Assembly: GCA_030015575.1 (NCBI GenBank)
Contig: CM057337.1
Span: forward strand, 337,042,583 to 337,106,582
Reading direction: 5' to 3'
DNA from: Agapanthus africanus
Taxonomy: Eukaryota; Streptophyta; Magnoliopsida; Asparagales; Amaryllidaceae
DNA length: 64,000 nucleotides
Shown here: piece after piece, positions 22,281-35,012 of the stretch
Numbering within the stretch: position 1 is the first letter of the stretch
Layout of the letters: each line of letters starts with the position of its first letter
Translations under genes and position numbers: made by a program
The notes under the pieces: model-generated
Seen by the model: only the letters and a program-made list of their open reading frames with translations
What the model was told of the DNA's origin: nothing
Database searches by the model: none

Positions 22281-23089
22281 GCTGCATAAGTGTCAAAGTG
22301 CTGGGCACCGATGGCAAGAAATAATCGTGTGTTGAGTCCCTACACAAACCTCTTTACCATCTTCTCTTCAGTATCAACCAAGTATGGAGCATACCGGGAC
22401 AACTGAGTAAACTGGATATCATACTCGGACACTGTCATCCCTGAAGTCTTGATCAAAGCCTCAAAACTATGAGCTCGAGCGTCACGAACACTCTCTGGAA
22501 GGAAACGGGCTAGAAATACTACTGTGAACTCGGCCCAAGTCATAGGAGGTAGACCTGCAGCTCGACCTCTCTCGACTGACTCCCACCATGTCTGCGTATG
22601 GCCCTCCAGATGGAAACTCGTAAGCTCCACCCATCTATCGTCGGAACATCTGAGCGAACGGCAAATCCTAGCTAAATTGTCAAGGAATGTCTGCGGATCC
22701 TCCGCTGCATCGGTGCCTGTGAAGACTGGGGGTTTCAACCTCATGAAATCCTGTAGTGATACTGGAATAGCCACTGTAATAGTAGGACCGACTGTCTGGG
22801 CAGCAGGTACTATCGTAGTCTGTGCTGCGGTAGGTACGTCCTCCGATCTCGGTGCACGAATGGCCTCTACTAAGGATCCCACCATCTGTCGTAACTCCTG
22901 TATACCTCCCATCATCCGTCGTAGCTCTTCCATACCAGACACTAGCCTATCCATGCAGCCGGGGGAAGGCGAATCAGTCTGTCCCTGAGGCATAGGTACG
23001 CCACCTTGCTCGGTCCTTGTCTTGGACGAGCCTGCTCGGATCTCATCTCGGGCGGCAGCCCTCTGCTCTCTCGTAGCCTTCGGCGGCAT
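22281..23089 (-). pseudogene. Gypsy G gag N-terminal and capsid part
   Basis: Starts with ATG at 23089 (MPPKATREQRAAARDEIR), about 220 nt after the primer binding site. The open part covers 249 codons: a variable N-terminus with short coiled-coil stretches (MEELRRMMGGIQELRQMV), then the Retrotrans_gag domain (FTGTDAAEDPQTFLDNLAR, HLEGHTQTWWESV, WAEFTVVFLARFLPESVRD, MTVSEYDIQFTQLSRYAPYL). A TAG follows VKRFV near 22339. The frame then continues (GLNTRLFLAIGAQHFDTYAA) to the CACTA insertion. It forms the particle shell in intact elements. Confidence 0.92.
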
Positions 23090-23309
23090 AGTGGCTGGTA
23101 CAGGAAACAGGATAATAAGAACAGTGCAATAGAATCATAGGATACACAGAATTGAAGAAGGAATTTTCAAGCAAGTATATCCTAAAGTCACCTAGGCGGA
23201 GTACCGTATCGCAAGTATGCCGCGGACATACACACGCTACGTTACCCTGCTTAAGTCACTTACTCCATCTACCAAGGGTCATCCTACACTCAGAAAGGAA
23301 AAACCTATC

Positions 23310-23321
23310 GCTCTGATACCA
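23310..23321 (-). other. Primer binding site of gypsy element G (tRNA-iMet)
   Basis: Minus-sense TGGTATCAGAGC, four bases from the LTR end GGTCGTGACA. It fixes the 5' LTR boundary at 23326. The same LTR end and spacing are seen at 44312, 55311 and 60209. Confidence 0.9.
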
Positions 23322-23325
23322 ATTT

Positions 23326-24762
23326 TGTCACGACCCAAAAGGTACGGAACGTGACTGGCACTTAAATTACGAACGTCTCAAGGCGGACGTAATCTAAGTA
23401 AGCCAAAGCCCAGAAATCAAAACCAAATAAGCAGTAGAGTGAAGGAAAACCAATTATTGAAAGCGATTTTAATTAAGTAAGTCACATCAAGCTTTTTAAA
23501 AGAAATATCGATTTTTCCGAAAATTTCGGCAGAGCCTCCTTTATAAATACTAGCCCCAAACGGGTACAAAACAGGAATATATCAATAACATGAAATAAGG
23601 CATCCCCAAGCGGGAGCTAGCTCTTCGCCCCAAGGCGGATTCAAATCCCACTCAATATAAATAAACAATGTGCAAATAAGCATAAAAAGGCACGAATAAT
23701 AAGCAACATGTCGGCTCAAGTGAGCGCGACCCAAAGAAACAATATACATGCCCACAAATCTCACTGTTTCACCTCTAAGTCAATATACATCAGTACTGGT
23801 AGATGATACAGTAGATGGAGTACACTAGATACAATGAGTATACAAGGTGGAAAACAAAATAAACACATAACCCACCTACGAGCAAAATCCTCAAATCCAC
23901 GCAAAAGGAGGAAGTGCGTCCGCCGGTACAGTACTGAAGGACCGGACCTGCAAAAAGGCTGTGGCACAACGGGGGTGAGTTGCCAACTCGTGAGTAATAT
24001 GTATCATCTATAAAGACTATTGTAAGCATGTACGCAAAGTGTCACAATTCTACAATATTGATATGGTATGAAGTACTAGCATGTATGCGACATGAATGCA
24101 ATGTAACACGTGATCTGAATATGCTGATATGAGGAAATCATTATTTTCATCTTAGGAAAATTTCTGTGAAATATCTGAGGAAATATCATATGAAATCAAC
24201 AGAAATCCTTGCCCAGCATCGGCACCTCAAATGAATATCTCAGTGTCCCAAAGTATCGGTATCCAACATCTCGGCCCCAGTCGTCCGGCTGGTCCATCTC
24301 AAAATATCAATATCTCAACATCTCACGGCCAGGGTCGGTATCCTCTGGATATCCGCCGTGCCAACAATCACCGGTAGGTTGTCTGCCCCTGCCAGGCTCA
24401 TCGTCTACTACTCGAACTTCTTGCCCCGGGGTACCTTACCGGGCCCACCATGTACCCGAGACGGTTCATCCAACTCCTCGAAACGGGTCTTGAAAACCAA
24501 CAGAAAACTCATGGTGGACGACACATGTATCATGTCATGAGAAAAACCGCAACATTCAATGTTTAAAATAATATCAGGTTTATTAAATCCTTGCGGTTTT
24601 TCCCCAAAATCTCATAAATCTCAAATACTGAAATCCTCCAAAAGAAAGTACCATGAGTATACATGTCAATGATGATGAATGCCTATGGTATCAACAGTGC
24701 GACTGCAATATTTGACATAAAGACTATGTATGACCGAATGATGTAATGAGGTACATGCATAT
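23326..24762 (-). mobile_element. 5' LTR of gypsy element G, 3' portion
   Basis: In element sense it ends in GGGTCGTGACA. It shares with D, E, A and B the blocks around CAACTCACCCCCGTTGTGCC (complement at 23963-23985) and CATGGTGGGCCCGGTA (complement near 24440-24460). Copia element 2 breaks it at 24763. The rest is at 35013-37096, giving about 3.5 kb in total. Confidence 0.85.
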
Positions 24763-27021
24763 TGTAAGTGCACGGCGGCGTCCCGGCCGTCAATCCGACG
24801 GCCAAAAGCGGAAGCGGTGATAAACTTTAAATTTTCTTAAACTGGCAAACCGCCGCGCACTAATACCCGGATCGAACCATTAACTAGTCCTAGCTAACTA
24901 CAAGAAAGGGAATAGAGATATACCGACGATCCAAGTCCTCCGGTCTTCTCGTCATGGTCCCGATCTCCTGCGGAAAGTCCTGTCTCCTCCTCGTCGCCGG
25001 AAGTGCACCACATCGCCTACTTTGTTTACGGGCTCCCACCTCAATGCCGAGGCAACTCGGGCACGAAGCCGGCTACTCGACGTGCCCAAGGTTCGCTGTA
25101 GAATATGTAGTCCTCAAGTCTCACTTTTGGGGTTGTAGGAATTGCCTTTTGGTGGAGGGATGAAACATGAACTTTTTCTAGGTGAACTTGGGGATTTTTC
25201 TGACATGAAATGAACAAAAATCCCCATGAGAAATTTTTGGACAGCCCCATATCAAGAGTGGCCGGCCAAGTCTAGAGAGGAGAGTGAGAATGAGAGTGTG
25301 TGCCAAAGAAAATGAGTGGAGCAACCATCATCTCCAAGAGAGAGAGAGAGGAATGGTTATGATGCAAAAAGGGAATGATCACAACAATAAACCCACACTC
25401 AACCAACCTCACCCCTCATCATCATCAACCATCATGCCCACTAAAAGTCAAGCCATCATGAGAAGGAGAAGTCAATGATGGTGCACATCATGAAAACCAT
25501 CATGATGCCAAAATAAGCAAAGACCCCCTCCACAAAAAGCCTATTTGCAACAATGCAAATAAACCCTCCTCCACCAATCTTCGGCCAATGAACGGAACAA
25601 AGGAAATTGGCCGAAACGGAAAGCAAACTGGCAACTCCAGAAAACTGGTCCCGTAATAAATTACAGGAAAACCCCGATACTGTGCATACACACCCGCATT
25701 TGTATTCCGACCGAAATACAAATGCAATGAGACAAAATCTACACTGTAATATACTAGGATCCGGCTTATACCAAAGCCGGCTAGTATTATCCGTTCGATC
25801 CTGATCTGTGCAATACCGCACGTATCTGATCGAACCCTGCCATATAACCATACGGCCTATAGTACAGACTGTCCGATCCTGATCCGTGCAATACCGCACG
25901 TATCTGATCGGACCCTGCCATATCTCCATACGGCCTCTACAACCTTTCGCCCGAAAGCTGAGTAACTGAATGTGGGGGACTCTAAAGACTCGTCAACACC
26001 TCGGTTTTGGATTTAACCACTAGCACGTCAGAGGTATAAGCCAATACGTAACGGGCTACCAAGTATTGACTAAAAGGGACGTCTGTGAGTGAACTCAGCC
26101 TGACAACCCTACTGAGCCTGTCAGTGACAATATCCGTACAGTCCGGTCCGTTCGTCTATGAGTATCGCATGGCGGGCGTAGGGGGTTGGTAAAAGTCAGA
26201 CCCCCAAAAGCGGTACAAGTCGTGTCGGAGTGTAGCCCAGAACACCCTGAGATACTACTGGAATACCTACCAGTAAATCTCCTTGCCTTGGCCAAGGACT
26301 TTGTGTAATGGCTCTCCTAGACACAGCACGACCTCACCCCCAATACCGGGAGAGACGAACCCCTGAAGATACACTCACTGCCTCCATGTGGCTCGGGACT
26401 GTACCCAACTAAAACCTGTTTGCACGACTCCTTTGAGCCGTGGTAGGGTAGTAATCAAAGTACAGTGGGAACTCACACGAGACAAATGACGATCCCCAGG
26501 TCGATGAACTAACCTGCACACATGTCACCAGGGAACTGCCATCTGACGTCTGGTATATGACCAACTAGCATGTTCCCGGCGAGTCCTGTCCGGTGTACTC
26601 ATAACCCAATGAGCACCTGTACACATCTTAGGTGATCCAACTGACACCAGTGGCTTGTGAGACCGGCCACCGCACCTCGTCGGGGTCTCGACTGTATACA
26701 CTAGTCTACTAATGGAGTATCGATGCCCAGTCTCGAAACTCCCACGACTAGGGACCTTTTAAGGATAAGCTTATAGACCCCCAGCTCCCACTTATATGAT
26801 CGCCCTCATACTGCTGGTGGTCAAGCAAGAATCCTAGGGGCTCTATCAACGTGTAATAGCGACGTGTCAGGTCACCTAAAGCAGTACACGATGATAAAGG
26901 TAAACCAGATAGCATACTATCATCTCGAGTAAGACTGTCCTACCGGGATAGGTCCTCCCTCAATCATTACAATCACGTACCTGTGACCTAATAATTGACT
27001 CTGAGGGCACTATCTCCAACA
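24763..27021 (-). mobile_element. 3' LTR of copia element 2
   Basis: 2259-bp LTR with perfect ends (TGTAAG on the left, CCAACA on the right). A 78-bp period duplication lies at about 25796-25940 (two copies beginning CGATCCTGATC), present in both LTRs but not in element 1. There are no genes; the open frames at 24954-25929 recur in the sister LTR and are not conserved in element 1. Confidence 0.92.
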
Positions 27022-27034
27022 ATCTCCCACTTGC
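27022..27034 (-). promoter_or_regulatory. Polypurine tract of copia element 2
   Basis: Minus-sense GCAAGTGGGAGAT abutting the 3' LTR. It is the plus-strand priming site and a diagnostic junction for Angela-type copia elements. Confidence 0.88.
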
Positions 27035-27039
27035 ACTCA

Positions 27040-28260
27040 AGGCTAATTATTGCGATGTCGCATACTCACAGCCCGTGTGATACCGAACATCCAACTCCTC
27101 TACTAGTCAGTCTCACAAAGCTCGTTTGCGGAACTATTGCGTTCGAGGAATAGCCTCAGTGAGTGGATCCGCTTAGTTGTTCCTTTCTATGTATCTCTAT
27201 ATCTCAAGTTCGCGGAGAAAGCCATATCCCGAAAAGAGCAATACCTGTCTCAGAATATGTCTGGATGTCTGATGGGACATAGCTCATAAATGAACTCCAA
27301 ATCCAAACTTCTTAGACTGTATCGTCAACTGAACTTAATCAGTATCCTGCGCGCCTTGCCTCCCTCAGTATTGCCTTGGACCACCTGTCCAAAATACTGC
27401 CCCTCATCAGAAGGAAAACTATAACTCTGACAACCTCCTTGTCGTCCATGTCACCTTGGAAGCCTGGAATGATAACTGTCTCCTGAATGAGGCTGTCGTT
27501 ATCATATCCCTAGAACATCCACTTATGTTCTAAAACTGCTTCCGACTGTTTCTCCAGGATTGGATTAATGTCAACTTATTGCATCTAGTGCAAGAACAAC
27601 ATCTGGTGTGGTACTTGACATCTCACGATTGACTCAATTGCCTGAGCAAGTGATCTGTCAATCATGCCCGTCCCTCTCCCCTTTAGTCTGTAAGACACCT
27701 TTGGAGAGGGTGACTCCATTACCTGCAAGTACACTACCGTGCCAGGAGTCGTCCATCCTAAATACTCTTAGAATGCTGTTAAGTACCCTGATTGGGAAAC
27801 CACCCAAATCTAGATCTAAAACCATAGATCTAGTAACCAGTATGTCTGATATAAAATCCATTTCCTTTGTGGAGAAACAACTGTGTGACGACCAAAGTAT
27901 AACCGATCGTAGTGTAGGAGTTTCTTTTCCTACTCTGTGTATATCATCCAAATGCCAGGATATCACACCCTACTACCTTCTCAACAGATCCATCCCCTAT
28001 TCTGATGAAGTCAAACCCATGACTGTTACGTCAGAAATAGATGATCTATCTCCGCTACATCTGCTCTAGTCTATAAATAGACATAAGCAACCTGTCCACC
28101 AATGCTTCCGCTGCTCCCACTGACTACGACAACCCTCTGGCAGAGTCATATAGACGTACACTTCTAAAACTGGTTTAGAACGACGCTATACTCATCCTCC
28201 CGCCGGGTCTCGTAACCTGGAACAACAGCAATGGCAATTGTGGGTAAACAAGAACTTCCC
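27040..28260 (-). pseudogene. Copia element 2 pol remnant (reverse transcriptase end and RNase H)
   Basis: Minus-strand fragments in several frames follow the copia order. EVYVYMTLPEG (near 28240) corresponds to the RT segment after the first catalytic Asp. HLDDIHRV... and TKEMDFISDILV lead to LNSILRVFRMDDSWHGSV and GVTLSKGVLQTKGER (27658-27966), the usual end of copia RT. Further on, GFQGDMDDKEVVRVIVFLL (near 27440) fits the RNase H segment and ADPLTEAIP (near 27170) the C-terminus. The YVDD active site is not recognisable and stops are frequent. The match is moderate in each piece but collinear overall. Confidence 0.68.
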
Positions 28261-31200
28261 TGTCACCGTCCTTGAGGCTACCGTAGTGCCTCTCGGGTGC
28301 CTGAAGTTACCCACCTTATCTGCGGAGTGGCCAATGGAATGTCAATCCAGATTGAATCTTTAGGTTCCTTATCAAATCTTCAGCAATCATTTATGGTTCT
28401 GGAATCACTTCCAGTTCTACCATACTCCCACTACTGTTTTCTGAAAAAATCCATTTTTAATAAAACTGTGGCGAGTCTAGAACAATATCGCTATTGTTCA
28501 TCCAGATGGTAGAAAGTCAACCCTCGTCATAGCCTGGGTCAACCCACAAACAGCCATTACAGAAACGTGCCTTGAGTTGTCCAGTGTCTGGTTTTAATCA
28601 TAAACCGGACAACTCCCCGTACCTTAACATCGTTAAGATATGAACTGTTCTATATCCAATATAGAAACAGAGGCACTGATTTAATTGAACCAGATTCAAA
28701 TCATGCAGCTGTCCCCAGCGCATGTCAACTAAATGGAAGGAGGCCGATCAGCGTTACTCAACTTAGGAATACTTCCAATTATGAGTAACCTGAAAGAGAA
28801 GCAAAATCTCTTTATCATTACTATCAACTGAATACCATACACAAGTGCCTACATCTTCGATCTCTTTGAAGAATCCCGATACTTGCTATACCTGGTTCTC
28901 TACTCTATTCAAATACCTATAACTTCTCAAAATTTGGACCCTGTGTTTCCGCGAAACACCTGTCTAAAAACTAGAGAAGTCATAAGTAAACCGAATATAG
29001 TACGAGGACCAACCCCTCTGTCCTGATGGACCCTGGACAACATACAATCCTTTGTATAAGTTCCTTGAGTCTGATAACTCATTCACTGTGTGTCGTAGGT
29101 TGAAAACTGTACTTATGGTTAAGAAGAATTACACCGCTGTTTAATGCTCCTTACCTAACCATCCACTGATATAGGTAAATGTCGTAGACATAATTTCAGA
29201 AAGGTATATCTCACTCTATGAAAATAGACGTACAGATATATCAATTTGAAATTGGTGCATAACTGCGGATATTCAAAACCAAATATTTGCCGACCGGCAA
29301 ACAGCCCAGGTGATTTCCTCAAATATCACTGATTACAACGAATCCCGATATAATGAGGATAATCACCCAATTCCCAATAACTTACTCCCACTCATCATCT
29401 GTAAAACCATACAGATGTGAGAATCGTACCTGGTAAATACATACCCTGGAGTAAGTATCTAATCGGGAAATCAGTTTTCCTTTAACATTACACAGTGAAA
29501 CTGAAACATTGAAATGTTCCGATGGGGTATTCTGGTATTCCTAGTAATGCCTCTTCCATATTCACGACTGTAACCGTATAGTTCTTTGCCACCTCTCCAA
29601 ATCCCTTCATATGTCTTTAGTCTTTACCTTCTGCACACCCTTTTAGGCCAAATGGTTTTCTTCCTTCCCTACCGTTCGGCACCAGCCTATGGTTTGGAAG
29701 AAGACTATCCAATAAGCATAATGGGTGTACTGTCCCAATCCTAGGAACACTCGCAATGAGAGAGGGTGAAGATAAAAGACAACCGAATAAACCTTATTCC
29801 TATTTCTCCTGAACCAGAATCCATCCCCGAACTGGAACAAGTTCCATTCGAGTTCGTATATAACCATACGATGGAGTATCCAAATAAACTGTGGATCTTC
29901 GTGGTGATACGGAGTGTCCTGGAGAAATACAAAGGTGATGTGGGAGTGGTAACGAAATATATGGTTTGGTCGTGAATATCTGTTGCAATTTACTTTGCCC
30001 TCTTACTAATCCCTTGCTTTGTCTGAACTTAATACCTTCTGCACACCATCGTTATGCTAATTGGTTTTCTTCATTCCCTACCGGTCGGCACCAGCCTAAG
30101 ATTTGGAAGAAGACAATCCAATTTGCGTAATAGGTGTACTACCCCTAAACCAAGGAGTACTCGTAATCTGAGAGAGGGTAAAAGGAAAAGACAACTGAAT
30201 AATCCTATCCGTTTTCTCCAGAACCGGAAACCATCCTCGAATAAATTCTTTCGAGTTCGTATCTAACCATACGATGGTTTTGTCCAATGGAAGTGGACGT
30301 TCGTAGTAAAACGGGGTGTCCTGGAGAAAAGGGTAAAAATAGGAGTGGCAATGAGGTTTGCAACTCTGACAATCCAAAAGCCGGTGTTTAAGAAGGTTCG
30401 GTCAACTTGGTCACTGAGTCAAAGTCTTAGGGTCGGGTCAATGGTCGCTGCCAAAGAGAGAGAGAAAAGAAAACACTCAGCGTGCACTCTAACCTAGATC
30501 AGAATGGTCACCAATTTATCTAATCTGGAAACCTCCCACTGTATCTCAAATTCTCCTCCAAACCTGAAAGAAGAATTAGTCGGGGTTACCCGAGGAGTAA
30601 ACTAACTCATCAGTGGGAATCGGGATCCAACTATCATTGCATGATAACGTGACGGAATCCGCTCACGCTATCACACTCCAGAAGGTATGCGCATATCTGG
30701 CAAGTTTCAGTTCTTTTGAAACTCCCGATGTGATTTCTGCCCCATGCTCTTATGACCTTGACTTTGGCCAACATATCATAAGTCACATGTCAAGTTCTAC
30801 CCGTCATTCTCCAGGTTAATTTGAATCCACCCGTACATGCCCTTGACTTTGGCCAACATGGCAGTACGACTGTTCCAAACCAACGCATCTATCTATGCTG
30901 CATATGAATAACCAACAGCTACCAAACACTGTGCCTTGACTTTGGCCAACATACACAGCTTGAATACTATTGACTACCCATATGAAACGACGGAGGGCTA
31001 CGAATGGTTTCTGGCGAAAACCTTTAACGTAATGAACTTGATATCGTCGAAGGAACGGATAGCTTTTAAAAATATAGTGACGAAAACCGTTGCTAAAGAG
31101 GTCACTCCCGGTGAAGGGATCTCGGCTCTTTCCCCGTAGAATGGGGTGCAGGATATTCCAAATGAATACCGCGATGCAAAGCAAAAGTAATCGGCTATAG

Positions 31201-32734
31201 TGAAGTTAATGCCCTGACGCAAACTTCTGTCCAAGGGGTCACTCCCGGTGAAGGGATCTCGGCCCTTGCCTCGTCGACTGAGGAGCAGGATATTCCAACT
31301 GAATACCACGATGCAAAACAAAAGTGAACGTCCTTGCAATAACAGCTTTTTGAAAAGTGTTCCAACAACATCAGATTAGGTTTGTTTTTAAACTTGCATT
31401 GATCCGAATCAATGCAGTCCCATCAATTGATCACACCAAAAAGAACGAAAATATACTGATGTACGTATATGCCATCCGCATTCGCCACTGGGTCCCGTCA
31501 TTACCCGTTAGGTTAGCTTACTAACGACAGAGCGGGGACTGGACTAGCGCGGATGCAAAACATATACAACATCTACTAATATATATACCAATATATTAGA
31601 TTCGCTCAAGGCGTGAATAAAATGCAACATCACAGAGAATGAACAGCATCACAGAAACAATACAGATATCTGGGATCCCCGGGTTTCACAGAGCCGCTGA
31701 AACCCGACGTTCCACTGGTCGTGTGGATAGCCTGTGCAATGAAATCCTAGACCCCTACGGGCGCGGCAAGTCACCCGCCAAAACCTGAAGCGAGGCAGCC
31801 CCCTTCAGCGCCGTGAATGGACCACCCAGCACTTCACGGAATCCGGCAACTTGGGCACCCCTCCTGGGTCAACCTGTACCCCTTACGAGTGCGGCGAATA
31901 GCCCGCCAATCCTAGAGTGAAGCCCCCTCCGTCTCAATGCCATGAGATGCGGGCTTGTTGCCCTCCAGAATCCGGCTATCCGTGCACCCCTCCGCGGGGC
32001 AATCCTAGTACAGAAAATAAAATATACATATACCGGGTACATCGACCGCAACCAGGTCGTGCCCCAAAATAATAATACAAACAGGCAGTGACGGCAGTCC
32101 ACATGTCGGACGCTCGCCCCGCAATATCAAATGTACATAATACAACAAAACTGTACTAGCATTGCATCCAGGCTATCCCCCACGACCGATCCGCAACATC
32201 ACAGCAAAAACAAAACATCAACGTGAAAGTCACGTTCGCAAATCCGTCTAACCGGGCTATAGCAGTTAGACCGGATTTACCGATCAAGTGACATTCACGG
32301 TCGCAGATATAATGTAAATACTGTGAAAAATGTGTTTAAAATATCCGATCGATCAAAAATTAACAAGTGGGCCCCCAATCAAAACTGTAGCACTCACAGA
32401 AAACCTGGGCCCAATTTTAATATTCCAAAACCCATATTTTAAGCCCAGAAGGCCTCTGTAAAAAATTGGTGAAGTGATCTCCACAGTGTGCGGCGGAAGG
32501 GCGGCGGGAAGGGGGTTTTCGCGGCGGTTCCGCGCTCCCACTGTGGAGTTACTTCGTAGAATTTTTACAGAGCTCTTAGATTTTCCAGTACATCAATATT
32601 TTACAACCTGAAAAAATTTTTGACACCAAAAATTTCCAACAGAAAACTGATGCTAACAAAAATGTAGTTTTGGAACATTCGATCGATCGAAACAAAAAAA
32701 CACACTACACCAAGCTAGACTAAATTAATGGCGA
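28261..32734 (-). other. Copia element 2 internal region without recognisable genes
   Basis: Should hold gag, protease and integrase, but I see no conserved motif; the open frames are short (up to 122 codons) and not convincing. It contains repeats. The 410-bp tandem pair has landmarks at 29654 and 30063. CCTTGACTTTGGCCAACAT occurs three times, near 30754, 30840 and 30932. A roughly 144-bp pair contains GTCACTCCCGGTGAAGGGAT, near 31102 and 31240. An inverted-repeat segment lies around 31480-31560. The region is conserved with elements 1 and 3 as DNA. Confidence 0.6.
32471..32553 (-). repeat. Leader hairpin of copia element 2
   Basis: Stem GAAGT and CTCCACAGTG (32471-32488) pairs with CACTGTGGAG and ACTTC (32539-32553) around a GC-rich interior. 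It is in the same leader position as the unrelated-looking hairpin of element 1 at 6659-6703. Confidence 0.7.
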
Positions 32735-32747
32735 GGCTCTGATACCA
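32735..32747 (-). other. Primer binding site of copia element 2 (tRNA-iMet)
   Basis: Minus-sense TGGTATCAGAGCC, one base from the 5' LTR end at 32749. Confidence 0.9.
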
Positions 32748-32748
32748 C

Positions 32749-35007
32749 TGTAAGTGCACGGCGGCGCCCCGGCCGTCAATCCGACGGCCAAAAGCGGAAG
32801 CGGTGATAAACTTTAAATTTTCTTAAACTGGCAAACCGCCGCGCACTAATACCCGGATCGAACCATTAACTAGTCCTAGCTAACTACAAGAAAGGGAATA
32901 GAGATATACCGACGATCCAAGTCCTCCGGTCTTCTCGTCATGGTCCCGATCTCCTGCGGAAAGTCCTGTCTCCTCCTCGTCGCCGGAAGTGCACCACATC
33001 GCCTACTTTGTTTACGGGCTCCCACCTCAATGCCGAGGCAACTCGGGCACGAAGCCGGCTACTCGACGTGCCCAAGGTTCGCTGTAGAATATATAGTCCT
33101 CAAGTCTCACTTTTGGGGTTGTAGGAATTGCCTTTTGGTGGAGGGATGAAACATGAACTTTTTCTAGGTGAACTTGGGGATTTTTCTGACATGAAATGAA
33201 CAAAAATCCCCATGAGAAATTCTTGGACAGCCCCATATCAAGAGTGGCCGGCCAAGTCTAGAGAGGAGAGTGAGAATGAGAGTGTGTGCCAAAGAAAATG
33301 AGTGGAGCAACCATCATCTCCAAGAGAGAGAGAGAGGAATGGTTATGATGCAAAAAGGGAATGATCACAACAATAAACCCACACTCAACCAACCTCACCC
33401 CTCATCATCATCAACCATCATGCCCACTAAAAGTCAAGCCATCATGAGAAGGAGAAGTCAATGATGGTTCACATCATGAAAACCATCATGATGCCAAAAT
33501 AAGCAAAGACCCCCTCCACAAAAAGCCTATTTGCAACAATGCAAATAAACCCTCCTCCACCAATCTTCGGCCAATGAACGGAACAAAGGAAATTGGCCGA
33601 AACGGAAAGCAAACTGGCAACTCCAGAAAACTGGTCCCGTAATAAATTACAGGAAAACCCCGATACTGTGCATACACACCCGTATTTGTATTCCGACCGA
33701 AATACAAATGCAATGAGACAAAATCTACACTGTACTATACTAGGATCCGGCTTATACCAAAGCCGGCTAGTATTATCCGTTCGATCCTAATCTGTGCAAT
33801 ACCGCACGTATCTGATCGAACCCTGCCATATAACCATACGGCCTATAGTACAGACTGTCCGATCCTGATCCGTGCAATACCGCACGTATCTGATCGGACC
33901 CTGCCATATCTCCATACGGCCTCTACAACCTTTCGCCCGAAAGCTGAGTAACTGAATGTGGGGGACTCTAAAGACTCGTCAACACCTCGGTTTTGGATTT
34001 AACCACTAGCACGTCAGAGGTATAAGCCAATACGTAACGGGCTACCAAGTATTGACTAAAAGGGACGTCTGTGAGTGAACTCAGCCTGACAACCCTACTG
34101 AGCTTGTCAGTGACAATATCCGTACAGTCCGGTCCGTTCGCCTATGAGTATCGCATGGCGGGCCTAGGGGGTTGGTAAAAGTCAGACCCCCAAAAGCGGT
34201 ACAAGTCGTGTCGGAGTGTAGCCCAGAACACCCTGAGATACTACTGGAATACCTACCAGTAAATCTCCTTGCCTTGGCCAAGGACTTTGTGTAATGGCTC
34301 TCCTAGACACAGCACGACCTCACCCCCAATACCGGGAGAGACGAACCCCTGAAGATACGCTCACTGCCTCCATGTGGCTCGGGACTGTACCCAACTAAAA
34401 CCTGTTTGCACGACTCCTTTGAGCCGTGGTAGGGTAGTAATCAAAGTACAGTGGGAACTCACACGAGACAAATGACGATCCCCAGGTCGATGAACTAACC
34501 TGCACACATGTCACCAGGGAACTGCCATCTGACGTCTGGTATATGACCAACTAGCATGTTCCCGGCGAGTCCTGTCCGGTGTACTCATAACCCAATGAGC
34601 ACCTGTACACATCTTAGGTGATCCAACTGACACCAGTGGCTTGTGAGACCGGCCACCGCCCCTCGTCGGGGTCTCGACTGTATACACTAGTCTACTAATG
34701 GAGTATCGATGCCCAGTCTCGAAACTCCCACGACTAGGGACCTTTTAAGGATAAGCTTATAGACCCCCAGCTCCCACTTATATGATCGCCCTCATACTGC
34801 TGGTGGTCAAGCAAGAATCCTAGGGGCTCTATCAACGTGTAATAGCGACGTGTCAGGTCACCTAAAGCAGTACACGATGATAAAGGTAAACCAGATAGCA
34901 TACTATCATCTCGAGTAAGACTGTCCTACCGGGATAGGTCCTCCCTCAATCATTACAATCACGTACCTGTGACCTAATAATTGACTCTGAGGGCACTATC
35001 TCCAACA
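32749..35007 (-). mobile_element. 5' LTR of copia element 2
   Basis: 2259 bp, near-identical to 24763-27021, including the 78-bp internal duplication (about 33782-33926). Ends are TGTAAG and CCAACA on the plus strand, followed by the target duplication CATAT. Confidence 0.92.
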
Positions 35008-35012
35008 CATAT

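Larger units (their letters stand above)
24763..35007 (-). mobile_element. Complete Ty1/copia element 2 (Angela/Tork-like), recently inserted
   Basis: 10,245 bp with perfect 5-bp duplications CATAT at 24758-24762 and 35008-35012. The two LTRs are both 2259 bp and differ at about a dozen positions, by eye. Primer binding site at 32735-32747; polypurine tract in the minus sense AAGTGGGAGAT just before the 3' LTR start TGTTGGAG. That junction is typical of Angela elements. The internal region has only decayed pol, so the element was probably mobilised by proteins from another copy. Confidence 0.93.

Noticed and set aside
28065..28082. TATAAATAG as a promoter TATA box
   Set aside because: It lies inside the decayed reverse transcriptase of the copia element, on the antisense strand, with no gene downstream.
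30816..31339. 113-122 codon minus-strand frames as a possible copia gag
   Set aside because: No gag or zinc-knuckle motif; the apparent protein repeats come from DNA repeats containing GTCACTCCCGGTGAAGG.
32735..32747. tRNA-like sequence at primer binding sites
   Set aside because: Only 12-13 bases complementary to tRNA-iMet; no tRNA gene fold.
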